DNA of 64,000 nucleotides from Canna indica (lineage: Eukaryota > Streptophyta > Magnoliopsida > Zingiberales > Cannaceae). This document shows, in pieces, positions 45,177-56,599 of this stretch; position 1 is the stretch's first letter; each line of letters begins with the position of its first letter. The position numbers were made by a program, and so were the translations under genes. The notes below the pieces were generated by a model, which was not told where the DNA came from, searched no databases, and was given only the letters and a program-made list of their open reading frames with translations. The DNA lies in the NCBI GenBank assembly GCA_034359265.1, contig CP136896.1, positions 68,335,501-68,399,500 of the forward strand, read 5' to 3'.

Positions 45177-45659
45177 ATTCTTCATCATCTGAATAATAGT
45201 CTTCGAATTCTTCTTCTTCCTCCTCTTCTTCATCTTCTTCATCTCCAGCTTCCTCAATTTCATGATCGTCATCATCAGCATATTCAACTTCTAATTGAAT
45301 TGACGTTGTGTCTGCATCCTCGAGTATTGGAATAATACGATCCACAGCAGGAAGATCATCTTCTTGATAGAAACCAGGAGGATCATTTTCTCCTACTATC
45401 TTGATAGAAAATATCTTGGTGCAAATCCTTTGCTATATAGATGCAGAGTGACAGTCTCCCGATCCAAAAATCGTCCATTTGAACAAATGCGGCACGGACA
45501 TCGGATTTGATCACCCATGCTAACGAAATTCCGATTCGAATAGGCGCAATTTAGGAAGTACGTTACGCCTAATCGAAACTCATTCGTTAAAGCTCCACGA
45601 TCAAGACGTCGGTACATCCAACTTCGATCAGCCGACATGATTCTGTCAATCAATGACAA
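45177..45659 (-). pseudogene. TNP2 with internal deletion, element A
   Basis: Only the N-terminal transposase-associated domain (45659 to about 45396) and the acidic C-terminal tail (about 45377-45177) remain. The junction near 45396-45408 carries a short TTG filler, and TTGATAGAAA occurs both at the junction and about 35 bp away. The catalytic region is absent. Confidence 0.85.
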
Positions 45660-45699
45660 TTTCTTTGGTTAATGTCTTTAGGTGAGATTGTCCTATTAC

Positions 45700-45903
45700 A
45701 TTCGGGATTTATGTTATTCGTACTGCACTTACGTTTTTATTTTAACTGTTAACTAATTATTCTAAATTTCGACAGCATCTCCCTACAGTTCTCCGAATAC
45801 GCATATCATCTGGGCGCGTATCGGAGAACAAGAGAGATGTTGCCGAATTTTAGAATAATTAGTTAACAGTTAAAATAAAAATGTAAGTGCAGTACAAATA
45901 ACT
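45700..45903. repeat. Long hairpin in TNP2 leader, element A
   Basis: The two arms are about 88 bp each and pair with few mismatches around a loop near ATATCATCTGG (about 45806). Equivalent hairpins lie at 52665-52863 (B, left arm more diverged) and 60145-60334 (C). Confidence 0.85.
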
Positions 45904-46110
45904 ATATTCCCAAATTGTCCAATCAGGGACAATTCAAGAATTGTACGTCGTATAAAAGATCATCTACTTCTTTTACACGAACATACAATTCCCGAACGGA
46001 TCTAAGGTTTTGCTAAATCATATCCGATTCGTCGATGCGTACGTGAAACATATCAACTCGTCGGATGGATGATTATTTTCTAAATGTTTCGAGACAGTTC
46101 GAGTCCATAT

Positions 46111-46396
46111 TGGACGATTTTGGCGCGCGTCCGAAGTGGACGATTCCGGCGCGAGTCCGAAGTGGACGATTCCGGCACGAGTCCGAATTGGACGATTCCG
46201 GCGCGCGTCCGAAGAGGACGATTCCGGCGCGAGTCCGAATTGGACAATTCTGGCGCGCGTCCGAAGTGGACGATTCTGGCGCGAGTCCGAATTGGATGAT
46301 TCCGGTGCGCGTCCGAAGTGGACGATTCCGGCGCGCGTCCGAAGTGGACAAACCGGCGCGCGCCCGAAGTGGACGATTCTGGCGCGCGTCCGAAAT
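46111..46396 (+). repeat. 26-bp minisatellite, element A
   Basis: About eleven units of a 26-bp repeat with core TTCCGGCGCGCGTCCGAAG are present. Unit variants alternate GCGCGC with GCGCGAG, and GAAGTGG with GAATTGG. The lack of stops produces spurious open frames in all directions. Confidence 0.9.
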
Positions 46397-46539
46397 TAAT
46401 CTAAATCCTAATAATTAATCTAACAAATTAAACAATTAATCTAAACAATTAATTAACAATTATAAAATAATTAATTAACAATTATAAAATAATTAATTAA
46501 CAATTATAAAATAATATAAAATATATATATAAATATATT

Positions 46540-46680
46540 CCGGCGCCGGAGTCCACCCTCCGGCGCCGGCGTACAGTGGCCGGACACACTGTCCGGCCAC
46601 TGTAGAAGGTCCGGCGGCGGCCATAGGCCGACCGCCGCCGGCCGAAACCCTAGAAATAGGGTTTCGGTCGGATTTTAACC
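46540..46680. repeat. Four GC-rich stem-loops, element A
   Basis: Consecutive near-perfect inverted repeats: CGGCGCCGGAG/CTCCGGCGCCG, CAGTGGCCGGACA/TGTCCGGCCACTG, GGCGGCGG/CCGCCGCC and CGAAACCCTA/TAGGGTTTCG. The same set occurs at 53308-53448 in B and 60953-61083 in C. Confidence 0.85.
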
Positions 46681-46859
46681 TATACTCCGGCCGAAACATA
46701 GTGAAGAGCCGACCGGCCGATCAACATACCGGCAGCAGCGGCAGCGGCGGCGAGAGGCGTCGGCGTCGGCAGCGGCGGCGAGAGGCGTCGGCAGGAGCGG
46801 CGGCAGCAGCAGCGGGAGGAAGAAGGGTCGGGCGCGAGAGCGTGCCCTATATAAACTTA

Positions 46860-47113
46860 TCAGCAACGGCTCACTCGACCGTTAGAAAGCCGTTGCTGAT
46901 AAGTTATCATCAGCAACGGCTCACTTATCCGTTAGCAAGCCGTTGCTGAAAATTAAAAAATCAGCAAAGGCTCGCCTTTCCGTCCGAAAGCCGTTGCTGA
47001 TAATTAAAATAATCAGCAACGGCTCGAGCGGCCGTAAGAATGTCGTTGCAAATAGCAACGGCTTGAGCGGCCGTTGCTGATAGCCGTTGCTGAAGACCAA
47101 GTTTCTAGTAGTG
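46860..47113 (+). repeat. Right subterminal repeats, element A
   Basis: CAGCAACGGCTC and GCCGTTGCTG words are arranged as repeated short hairpins up to the TTTCTAGTAGTG terminus. The equivalents are 53637-53878 in B and 61285-61591 in C. Confidence 0.85.
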
Positions 47114-47535
47114 TTAATAGCAACGGTCGCTAAGTCCGTAGCAACGCCATTAGTAAAATCTCGTCGCTAAGCCGTTGTTGTAGGTCATCAGCAACGGCTT
47201 GCGATACAATTTTAGCAACGGCTTTCCCACGGATGGCCGTGGGAAAGCCGTTGCTGATGATGTGAACCTGCTAACAAAAAAATTTAAAATTTAAAATTTC
47301 CATTGATACATTGATACATTATCTGATACATAACTCACACACTCATACACTCATACACACATTCATTCACACATCACAAACACACCAAGATATACATCAA
47401 AACAATTATATTTATATTGATAATTATCCACGATAGTATAAAAATAATTCAAATGCACAATTGAAGTATCAATATCCAAACAAAATAAATTAAACAAGTT
47501 CATTATCTCAGTAACAAAGTCAATATAAAAAAATC

Positions 47536-49064
47536 TCACGATGACGATGGAGGATGGCCTGGATCATATGGCGGGGTCTGGAGTGCTTGAGTGTACACCG
47601 GCGTGGACTGACTCGAGGACGATGGATTAGATGATGCCGAAGAGATGACTGCTTCGGGATGACCTGACAAGTTGCGTAGCATAGCCTCTATATTCGCCAT
47701 CGTCTGACTCTGGCGCTCCATCATCTCAGTCTGACGCGCGACCGTCTCCTCTAGTGTCCTTATCCTATTACTATGATCATAACTGGATCTAGAGGTGGAC
47801 GGCCGCTCACCAGCGACCGGAGGGGTCGGTGCCCCAAGTGGCCCTAGTACGGCTCGCGCATGACCACTATCCGCGAAGCCATATATGCGGCCATGGTCCC
47901 AGCCACCTGCGGCCTCGACCCACGTTGTTGCGTCAAAGTCCTCGGGGGTACCCCCGCGCTGCACCACCGTCTGGCTGTAGATCTCCTACTCGAGTTTGAT
48001 TTTTTATTTAATATTGATCATAAAACTTAAATTATAAATATATAATGAATAATTTAAACAAATATATAGTTACCGTAATGTATGCAGCGCGGTTGTCGAT
48101 CTCCCCTGTCCCATGTGCTCGACGGTGAGTCCGCTCAAACACCGCCATCGGGGAGGGTCGCTGGACAGTCCCGTCATCCGACACCGTCGTCTACATTTAC
48201 AAAATAAATACATTAATTAGTACACTTAGTAACAAATAAAATATATAATTAAAAGATATACTTACCATACGGTTCGCGTGCACTGCAAATGCAACAGAGC
48301 CGCCGGTGTGACGCGCTGCTCCCCCCAACATGCGATTTCTAGCCGCATTCCGAGAAACCTCATGCCATCGATCCGTCGACCATATCCCCACGAGCTGGTC
48401 CCATATATCCGGAGTAATCCAATCGGGGTCGTATCCCCGAGTCTCCGCGATGTTAGTGGTCCCAGCTCGGGCCATCGCCTGGGACCGAGCCTGCCCCAGC
48501 TGCCCGTTGTACCTTGCCCGGGAAATAGCCCCCAGGCAGCGTAAATGAAGGGCCTTTGGTCCTCGGCCCATGTATAGCGAGCCTGCAAAATAATAATATC
48601 TGTACCAATATTAATCATCATGCATGTAAAAAAAAAAAACGTGCCTCAAACTCGCGCCATAACATGTCGACGTGCTCGCTAGGCACGTGAGACCACGTAG
48701 GCCATACCCCGTGCATGTATCGTCGAATAGTAGAAGAAATGCTCCTCGGCACTTCTTCTTGCTCGAACCTGCACAACAAAAATAAATTTTAATATTATAT
48801 TATGATATAATGAATTTGTAATGATTCATAATTCATGATATATTACCGCTCCCCAATCACGCTAATCAATCTACGTGACTATGTGGCTGGTGGAGGCTGC
48901 CACCTGTTCGGCCCGCGTGGTCGCTTGCATCTGGATGTACTAGCCTCGACAGTATCATCCGCATGAGGATCAGCAACAGGAGAATCAGCAGCATGAGTAA
49001 GTGCCGGAGTCTCACCGATCGGAGACTCCGAAGCTCTCCTGCGTCGATAACCACGACCAGACAT
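47536..49064 (-). pseudogene. Second CACTA gene, element B, broken
   Basis: It has the same exon layout as in element C. Exon 1 (49064 leftward) has a premature stop near 48879 where C reads Glu. Exon 3 has a one-base loss near 48530 that shifts the frame. The GC donor of intron 2 is conserved. Confidence 0.8.
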
Positions 49065-49139
49065 ATCTGTCGAACAGACATATAATTAGATTATTGTATA
49101 AATAATAGAGATATATTTAATAAAATATATACTTTATAA

Positions 49140-52100
49140 TTATTCCTCATCATCTGAATAATAGTCTTCGAATTCTTCCTCTTCTTCATCTTCTTCATCT
49201 CCAGCTTCCTCAATTTCATGATTGTCATCATCAACATATTCAACTTCTAATTGAATTGACGTTGTGTATGCATCCTCGAGTATTGGAATAATACGATTTA
49301 CAGCAGGAGGATCATCTTCTTGATAGAAACCATGTGTCATATCAGGTATCAGCTCATTTTCTCCTACTATCAGATCAATTTTTCATCTACCTTTTGTCTT
49401 ATAGACTACACGCCAATCTGCTCTATCTTTATTTCGAGCCGGATACTTCGCGTAATATACTTGTTCGGCTTGTGATGCCAATATAAAAGGCTCATTTGCT
49501 GCCAATTTCGATTTGTAATTAACCTCAACAAGTTTGTATTTTGGATGAACTTTCATGCCCCTTTCTGTTGTATCGAACCAATGACATCTAAATAGGATCA
49601 CTGAATTTAAGCCGAAGTAGTGCAACTCTATCACTTCTTCCACCAGTCCATAAAAATTCATATCACATTCAACATAGGTTGTCCCTTTCACACAGACCCC
49701 AGCATTCATCGTCTTCTTTGTAAATGAATATTCAACCATGTGAAATTTATACTCATTAACAAAATATCCACTATAGCACGACACAAGTCGCAACGGTCCA
49801 CCAACAAACTCAAATATTCTTTCATCTATTTCAGCTCTGTGATGTTTGTTGTAAGTCTGAATCCAAGTAGGAAAATCACGATTCCGTAATCTCTCAAATT
49901 CTTCATCGTTGTGAATAGAGTATTTTTGCGCCATCTCAATGTCAAATATTTCAATGAATTGTTCAATCTCTGGACAATTGAGTAATACATACAAGTGTGC
50001 CAAATGATACTCTTCATCACTTAAGTGTCGAGATGGACGAGAACCAAAAGCACGACCAAAGTGACAAAATATATTTAAACGTCCATCTGAATGTAGAACA
50101 CCCCCGTCGTCGTTACGTGAAAGACGATCAAATCTTGTATGTACTGTCGATTCAAAGTAAAATGAGCAGAATGTTGAAATTTCTTGGATGATATACGATT
50201 CAAATATTGATCCTTCAACAACTGCGGTGTTCTTTACTTTTTTCTTCAGACGATTCATGTATCTTTCAAATAAGTACATCCATCAATATTGAACGGGGCC
50301 ACCAACTCGTGCCTCGTATGCCAAGTGTATCGGTAGATGCTCCATCGAGTCAAAAAATGCAGGAGGGAAAAACTGCTCCAGCTTGCATATGATTTCAACA
50401 ATATTATTTTCAAGTGTTGACATATCTTCGACTCGAAGGACATTTGCACAGATGTTTCTAAAAAATATACTTAATTCAGTCAACGGACCCTAAATATTAT
50501 CAGGTAGAAGATCTCAAAATGCGATCGGAAGTAATCTCTGCATGAATACATGACAATCATGGCTCTTCATCCCTGATATTTTGCAATCATCGACGTTCAC
50601 ACATCGAGATAAGTTTGAAGCATATCCATCGGGTAATCTGAGTTCTTTTACCCATTGACAAATATCTTTGATATGTTGTTTATTTAACACATATAGGGCC
50701 TTCGGTTTCAGATATCGTCCGTTGACCTCTTGTAACTCCAACTCTGGTATTTTACAAAGTATTTTCATGTCATGTCGGGCTTTGACATTATCTTTAGTTT
50801 TTCCGAAAATATCCATCAAAGTGTTGAAAATATTATCAAACACATTTTTTTCAATGTGCATGACATCTAAATTATGTCGAATCAATAATGAACTCCAATA
50901 GGGCAATTCCCAAAAGATATTTTTTTCACCCAGTTATGTGTTTGGCCAAAACCTGACACTCTTTCATTGCGACCAAATACTATATTTGGAAGTGCTGAAA
51001 CACGTGCTAATATTTGTTCACCAGACAACATCGGTGGTGGCCCATCTCTTTCGACTCTGCCCTTAGTAAATTTATTACGATTCCTTCGATACTGATGATT
51101 AACCGGTAGGAATCGACGATGACAGTCAAAGAATGAGATTTTTCGTCCGTTCTGAAGACTGATTGATTTAGAGTGTTCCATACAATACAGACAGGAGAGT
51201 CGACCGTGAGTGCTCCAACCCGATAACATGCCGTACGCCGGGAAATCATTGATTGTCCACAAGACCGCGGCCTTTAAATTGAAGTTTTGCTTCCGATGAC
51301 AATCATAAGTGACAGCTCCCTCAGTCCACAATGTTTTCAATTCATCTACTAAGGGTTTGAGAAATATGTCAATTTCTTTTTGCGGACCCTTAGGACCCAG
51401 AATAATCATCGAAAGATAAATAAATTCATCTTTCATGCACATTGACGGTGGCAAATTATAAACTGTCAGCAGCACTGGCCAAACTGAATAAGGAGTTGCA
51501 GAATGTCCAAACGGATTAAAACCATCTGTGCACAATCTCAATCTGATATTTCTAGTATCCCTAGCAAATGAAGGATAACATGTATCCAAATGTTTCCATG
51601 CTTCACTGTCAGATGGATGAGTCATTACTGTATCATCACGACTTCTTGCATGCCAACTCATGTAGGGGGCTGTCTTTTCCGACATGAATAATCTTTGAAG
51701 CCTCGGTGTTAGTGGAAAATACCGAAGCACCTTAAACGGGATATTTTTCTGTCGGACTGATTTCTTCTCCTTGTAATGAGGATGTTGACATACAGGGCAT
51801 TTATCCAACTGCACATTTTCTTTATAATATAAAATGCAGTTATTTTGGCACGCGTGTATTTTTTCGTACCCAAGCCTCAATTTTCTCATTAGCTTTTTAG
51901 TCTTATAAAAAGTTGGCTCAAACTTGTTATCAGTAGGCAGCATTCCATTAATCAATCCAGCAATCCGATCATACGCAACTCCGCTGATATTATAATCGGT
52001 CTTGATGTTTAAGAGTTGTGTCATTGCTGAAAACCTAGTGTATTTAGGACAATTCTCATACAAAGGTTCATCAGCAGCTTTCAACATTTCGTAAAATTCT

Positions 52101-52627
52101 GCAGCTTCTTTATTCGGTAATTCAATCTCTACCGCAGTTTGTACTTCTGTGATATCAACCGCTGTAGTATCTGGTGAGACTGATGTCTGAAGAACTGGCC
52201 GATCAACATTATCATTCAGGTGGAATTGACCCCCAAGACTATCAAGTATCATAGTTCTATAGGGATTACATTGACTGGATGAAGAAGCACCAGCAGAGGA
52301 AGATTCACCATATGTCTGAACGATAGGATTGCTCGACGTCCCGACTTCGCGTGACTCCCCGTGACAAGCCCATAGAAAATATCTTGGTGCAAATCCTTTG
52401 GTATATAGATGCAGAGTGACAGTCTCCCGATCCAAAAATCATCCATTCGAACAAATGCGGCATGAACATCGGATTTGATCACCGATGCTAATGAAATTCC
52501 GATTCGAATAGGCAAAATTTAGGAAGTACGTTACGCCTAATCGAAACTCATTCGTTAAAGCTCCACGATGAAGACGTCGGTACATCCAACTTCGATCAGT
52601 CGACATGATTCTGTCAATCAATGACAA
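49140..52627 (-). pseudogene. TNP2 transposase, element B, broken
   Basis: It aligns over its whole length with the 1163-codon gene of element C. Stops interrupt it near 52436 and 50512, near 50492 and near 50281. A one-base loss near 50925 shifts the frame, and a further stop lies near 49381. The longest open part (50882-52435, 517 codons) covers the TNP2 core. The pattern of C-to-T type changes suggests decay without selection. Confidence 0.9.
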
Positions 52628-52664
52628 TTTCTTTGGTTAATGTCTTTAGGTGACATTCCATTCG

Positions 52665-52863
52665 GGATTTATGTTATTTATATTGCATTAAGTACTTATT
52701 TTAACCGTTAACTTCATTCTAAATTTCGGCAGCATCTCCCTATAGTTCTCCGAATACGCATATCATCTGGGCGCGTATCGGAGAACAAGAAAGATGTTGT
52801 CGAAATTTAGAATAATTAGTTAACAGTTAAAATAAAAACGTAAGTGCAGTACAAATAACTATA
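52665..52863. repeat. Long hairpin in TNP2 leader, element B
   Basis: It is homologous to the hairpin of element C. The left arm has small losses, so pairing is less perfect than in A and C. The loop (ATATCATCTGG) is unchanged. Confidence 0.75.
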
Positions 52864-53084
52864 TTCCCAAATTGTCCAATCAGGGACAACTCAAGAATTG
52901 TACGTCGTATACAAGATCATCTACTTCTTTTACACGAACATACAATCCTCGAACGGATCTAAGGTTTTGCTAAATCATATTCGACTCGTCGATGCGTACG
53001 TGAAACATATCAACTCGTCGGATGGATGATTATTTTCTAAATATTTCGAGACAGTTCGAGTCCATATTGGACAATTCCGACACG

Positions 53085-53215
53085 AGTCCAAATTCGACGA
53101 TTTCGGCAAGAGTCCGAAGTGGATGATTCCGGCGCGCGTCCGAATTGGATGATCTGGCGCGCGTCCGAAGTGGACGATTCCGGCGCGCGTCCGAAGTGGA
53201 CAATTCTGAAATTAA
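53085..53215 (+). repeat. 26-bp minisatellite, element B
   Basis: About five units of the same repeat as in A and C are present, with more degenerate sequence. The copy number is roughly half that of the other two elements. Confidence 0.85.
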
Positions 53216-53307
53216 TCTAAACTCTAATAATTAATCTAACAAATTAAATAATTAATCTAAATTATTAATTAACAATTAAAAAACAATTAAAATATATATA
53301 TTAATCA

Positions 53308-53448
53308 GCAAATTTCGGCGCCGGAGTCAGGTGGACTCCGGCGTCGGCGTACAGTGGCCGGACACACTGTCCGGCCACTGTACAAGGTTCGGCGGCGGCC
53401 ATCGGCCGACCGCCGCCGGCCGAAACCCTATTTTTAGGGTTTCGGTCG
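53308..53448. repeat. Four GC-rich stem-loops, element B
   Basis: The same series of inverted repeats as in element A is present with minor changes (GGTGGACTCCGGCGTCGGC in the first stem). This array also precedes the GC-rich tract that leads to the right end. Confidence 0.8.
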
Positions 53449-53881
53449 GATTTCCCGCCGGCCGCAACAGGAAGAGACGGCCGGCCGGCGATCTATACCT
53501 GACAGTGTCGGCAGCAGCGGGAGGAGGAAGAGGTGTTGTCGGCGTCGGCAGCGGCGGCAAGAGGCGGGAGGAGGAGGCGGCGGCGGCAGCAGCGGGAGGA
53601 AGAAGGGTCGGGCGCGATCGCGTGCCCTATATAAACTTATCAGCAACGGCTCACTCGCCCGTTAGAAAGCCGTTGCTAATAAGTTATCATCAGCAACGGC
53701 TCACTTGTCCGTTAGAAAGCCGTTGCTGATAATTAAAATCATCAGCAACGGAGCGCGTGTCCGTTAGAAAGTCGTTGCAGATACAACATATCTGCAACGG
53801 CTCGGGCGGTCGTAAGAATGCCGTTGCAAATAGCAACGGCTTGAGCGGCCGTTGCTGAAGACTCATTTTCTAGTAGTGTTT

Positions 53882-54297
53882 GATGAGTTATTTAACCCAA
53901 TTAATGAGATTTTTAGAAAAAAATACTTACACGACGTCAAATTAAATTTGGCGTCAATTTTCAGTCAAATTTTTTAGAAATCAACACCGTTTATGACGTC
54001 AATTTTTTAAAACTTAACGCCATAAAATGGGTAGTTTCCAAAGAACCTGACATCATCCAGAATGAAACATCAATTTCTTCTCATTAGTTATATGAGCGTT
54101 TGTTGAAGCGGGTGAACCAATTATCTGATTGAGCAAATCTAAGTATACTCGTATTGATTTCTTTTCAATATTTGTAAGTAATTTAATTTATAAGAAATAT
54201 AAAATCAGTAAGTAATGTATATATCTTTTCAATCCACGTGAACTTGATTTTGAATGACAAAATTATAGTCCCATGTGAAAAATAACCAGGCAACAAT
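53882..54297. other. Gene-less spacer between elements B and C
   Basis: About 415 bp of AT-rich sequence. The word GACGTCAA and its near-complement TTGGCGTCAATT recur around 53930-54025. This could be part of another transposon end, but no terminus was identified. No gene is seen. Confidence 0.4.
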
Positions 54298-54300
54298 ATG

Positions 54301-54730
54301 CACTACTAGAAACTTGGTCATCAGCAACGGCTGATGCCGTTGCTGAGCCGTTGCTGAAGAGCATCAGCAACGGCCGAGCCGTTGCAACAGAGCCGTGACA
54401 GAAAGTCGCGTTGCTGATGACTTAGCAACGGATCAGCAACGGCCGTGACTTAGCAACGGATCAGCAACGGCCGCTCGGGCCGTCGCTCAAAACATTATCA
54501 GCAACGGCCAGTCGGGCCGTCGCTAAAAACATTATCAGCGACGGTTTTGCCACAGACCCGGAGCCGTTGCTGATAACATCAATAGCAACGGCCACGAGTC
54601 CGTAGCAACGCCGTTAGAAAAACCCCGTCGCTAAGCCGTTGCTGTAGGTCATCAGCAACGACTTTCGATACACTTTTAGCAACGGCTTTCCCACGGATGG
54701 CCGTGGGAAAGCCGTTGCTGATGATGTGAA
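54301..54730 (+). repeat. Left subterminal repeats, element C
   Basis: An array of CAGCAACGGC and GCCGTTGCTG words in both orientations sits inside the terminus. A short tandem duplication repeats GACTTAGCAACGGATCAGCAA near 54418-54465. Confidence 0.85.
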
Positions 54731-55002
54731 CCTGGGGACAGAAACATTTAAAATTTCTAATTTTCATTGATACATTGATACATTATCTGATACATAACTC
54801 ACACACCCATACTCTCATACACACATTCATTCACATCACAAACACACCAAGATATACATCAAAACAATTATATTTATATTGATAATTATCCACGATAGTA
54901 TAAAAACAATTCAAATGCAAAATTGAAGTATCAATATCCAAACAAATTAAGTTAAACAAATTCAATATCTCAGTAACAAGTTCAATATCCAAACAAAAAA
55001 TC

Positions 55003-56522
55003 TCACGATGACGATGGAGGATGGTCTGGATCATATGGCGGGGTCTGGAGTGCTTGAGTGTACACCAGCGTGGACTGACTCGAGGACGATGGATTAGATG
55101 ATGCCGAAGAGATGCCTGCTGCGGGATGACCTGACATGTTGCGTAGCATAGCATGCATCTCCTCCATCATCTGACTCTGACGCGCGACCGTCTCCTCTAG
55201 AGTCCTTATTCTGCTACTATGATCATAACTGGATCTAGAGGTGGACGGCCGCTCACCAGCGACCGGAGGGGTCGGTGCCCCAAGTGGCCCTAGCACGGCT
55301 CGCGCATGACCACTATCTGCAAAGCCATATACGCGGCCATGGTCCCAGCCACCTGCGGCCTCGACCCACGATGCTGCGTCAAAGTCCTCGGGGGTACCCC
55401 CGCGCTGCACCACCCTCTGGCTGTACGTCTCCTACTCGAGTTTGATTTTTTGTTTAATATTTATCATAAAACTTAAATTATAAATATATAATGAATAATT
55501 TAAACAAATATATAATTACCACAATGTATGCAGCGCGGTTGTCGATGTACTCCCCCGTCCCATGTGCTCGACGGTGAGTCCGCTCAAACACCGCCATCGG
55601 GGAGGGTCGCTGGACAGTCCCGTCATCCGACACCGTCGTCTACATTTACAAAACAAATACATTAATTAGTACACATAATAACAAATAAAATATATAATTA
55701 AACGATATACTTACCATACGGTTTGCGTGCACTGCAAATGCAACAGAGCCGCCGGTGTGACGCGCTGCTCCCCCCGACATGCGATTTCTAGCCGCATTCT
55801 GAGAAACCTCCTGCCATCGATCCGTCGACCATATCCCCACGAGCTGGTCCCATATATCCGGAGTAATCCAACTGGGGCCGTATCCCCGAGTCTCCGCGAT
55901 GTTAGTGGTCCCAGCTCGGGCCATCGCTCGGGACCGAGCCTGCCCCAGCTGCCCGTTGTACCTTGCCCGGGAAATAGACTCCCAGGCAGCGTAAATGAAG
56001 GACCTCTGGTCCTCGGCCCATGTATAGCGAGCCTGCAAAATAATAATATCAGTACCAATTCTTAATATATCATCATGCATGTAAAAAAAAAATAATACGT
56101 GCCTCAAACTCGCGCCATAACATGTCGACGTGCTCGCTAGGCACGTGAGACCACGTAGGCCATGCCCCGTGCATGTATCGTCGAATAGTAGAAGAAATGC
56201 TCCTCGGCACTTCTTCTTGCTCGAACCTGCACAACAAAAATAAATTTTAATATTATATTATGATATAATGAATTTGTAATGATTCATAATTCATGATATA
56301 TTACCGCTCCCCAATCACGCTGATCAATCTACGTGACTCTGTGGCTGGTGGAGGCTGCCACCTGTTCGGCCCGCGTGGCCGCCTGCGTCTGGATGTACTA
56401 GCCTCGGCAGTATCATCCTCATGAGGATCAGCAACAGGAGGATCAGCAGCATGAGTAAGTGCTGGAGTCTCACCGATCGGAGACTCCGAAGCTCTCCTGC
56501 GTCGATAACCACGACCAGACAT
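55003..56522 (-). CDS. Second CACTA protein (Transposase_24-like), element C
   Basis: Exons are 56522-56305, 56226-56103, 56032-55715, 55639-55520 and 55431-55003, giving 1209 nt and 402 residues with every junction in frame. Introns 1, 3 and 4 have GT donors (GTAATA, GTAAGT, GTAATT). Intron 2 fits only with a GC donor, GAG|GCACGT, and acceptor TTTGCAG. The N-terminus is basic (MSGRGYRRRR), then P/A-rich. The middle (about residues 85-220) matches the plant Ptta/En-Spm transposase pattern. The C-terminal third has a short coiled coil (R-T-L-E-E-T-V-A-R-Q) and a S/P-rich tail. By analogy with TNPA it probably binds the subterminal repeats and assists TNP2 in the nucleus. It lies 77 bases downstream of the TNP2 stop in the same orientation. 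Confidence 0.78.
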
Positions 56523-56599
56523 ATCTGTCGAACAGACATGTAATCAGATTATTGTATAAATAGTAGAGATATATTTAATAAAATATATATACTTTACAA

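Larger units (their letters stand above)
42879..47113 (-). mobile_element. CACTA element A (4.2 kb deletion derivative)
   Basis: The ends are CACTACTAGAAA and TTTCTAGTAGTG, with the 3-bp target duplication TTA at 42876-42878 and 47114-47116, so A is inserted in B. It has the same layout as element C but lacks about 3.0 kb of TNP2 (corresponding to C 56836-59835). It keeps subterminal repeats, the second gene and the leader elements. This is the classic structure of a defective Spm-type derivative that transposes in trans. Confidence 0.93.
42714..53878 (-). mobile_element. CACTA element B, hosting element A
   Basis: The left end is CACTATTAGAAA (one change from the family's CACTACTAGAAA) and the right end is TTTCTAGTAGTG. 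The 3-bp target duplication is TTT at 42711-42713 and 53879-53881. Element A and its TTA duplication split the left subterminal region after 42878; B resumes at 47117. B is about 6.9 kb without A. Both genes are present on the minus strand but carry stops and frameshifts, so B is non-autonomous at the protein level. Confidence 0.92.

Noticed and set aside
46065..46418. Overlapping open frames on both strands in and around the CACTA minisatellite (also 60497-60837)
   Set aside because: The 26-bp unit lacks stop codons in all frames, so these are repeat artefacts with no domain or codon structure.
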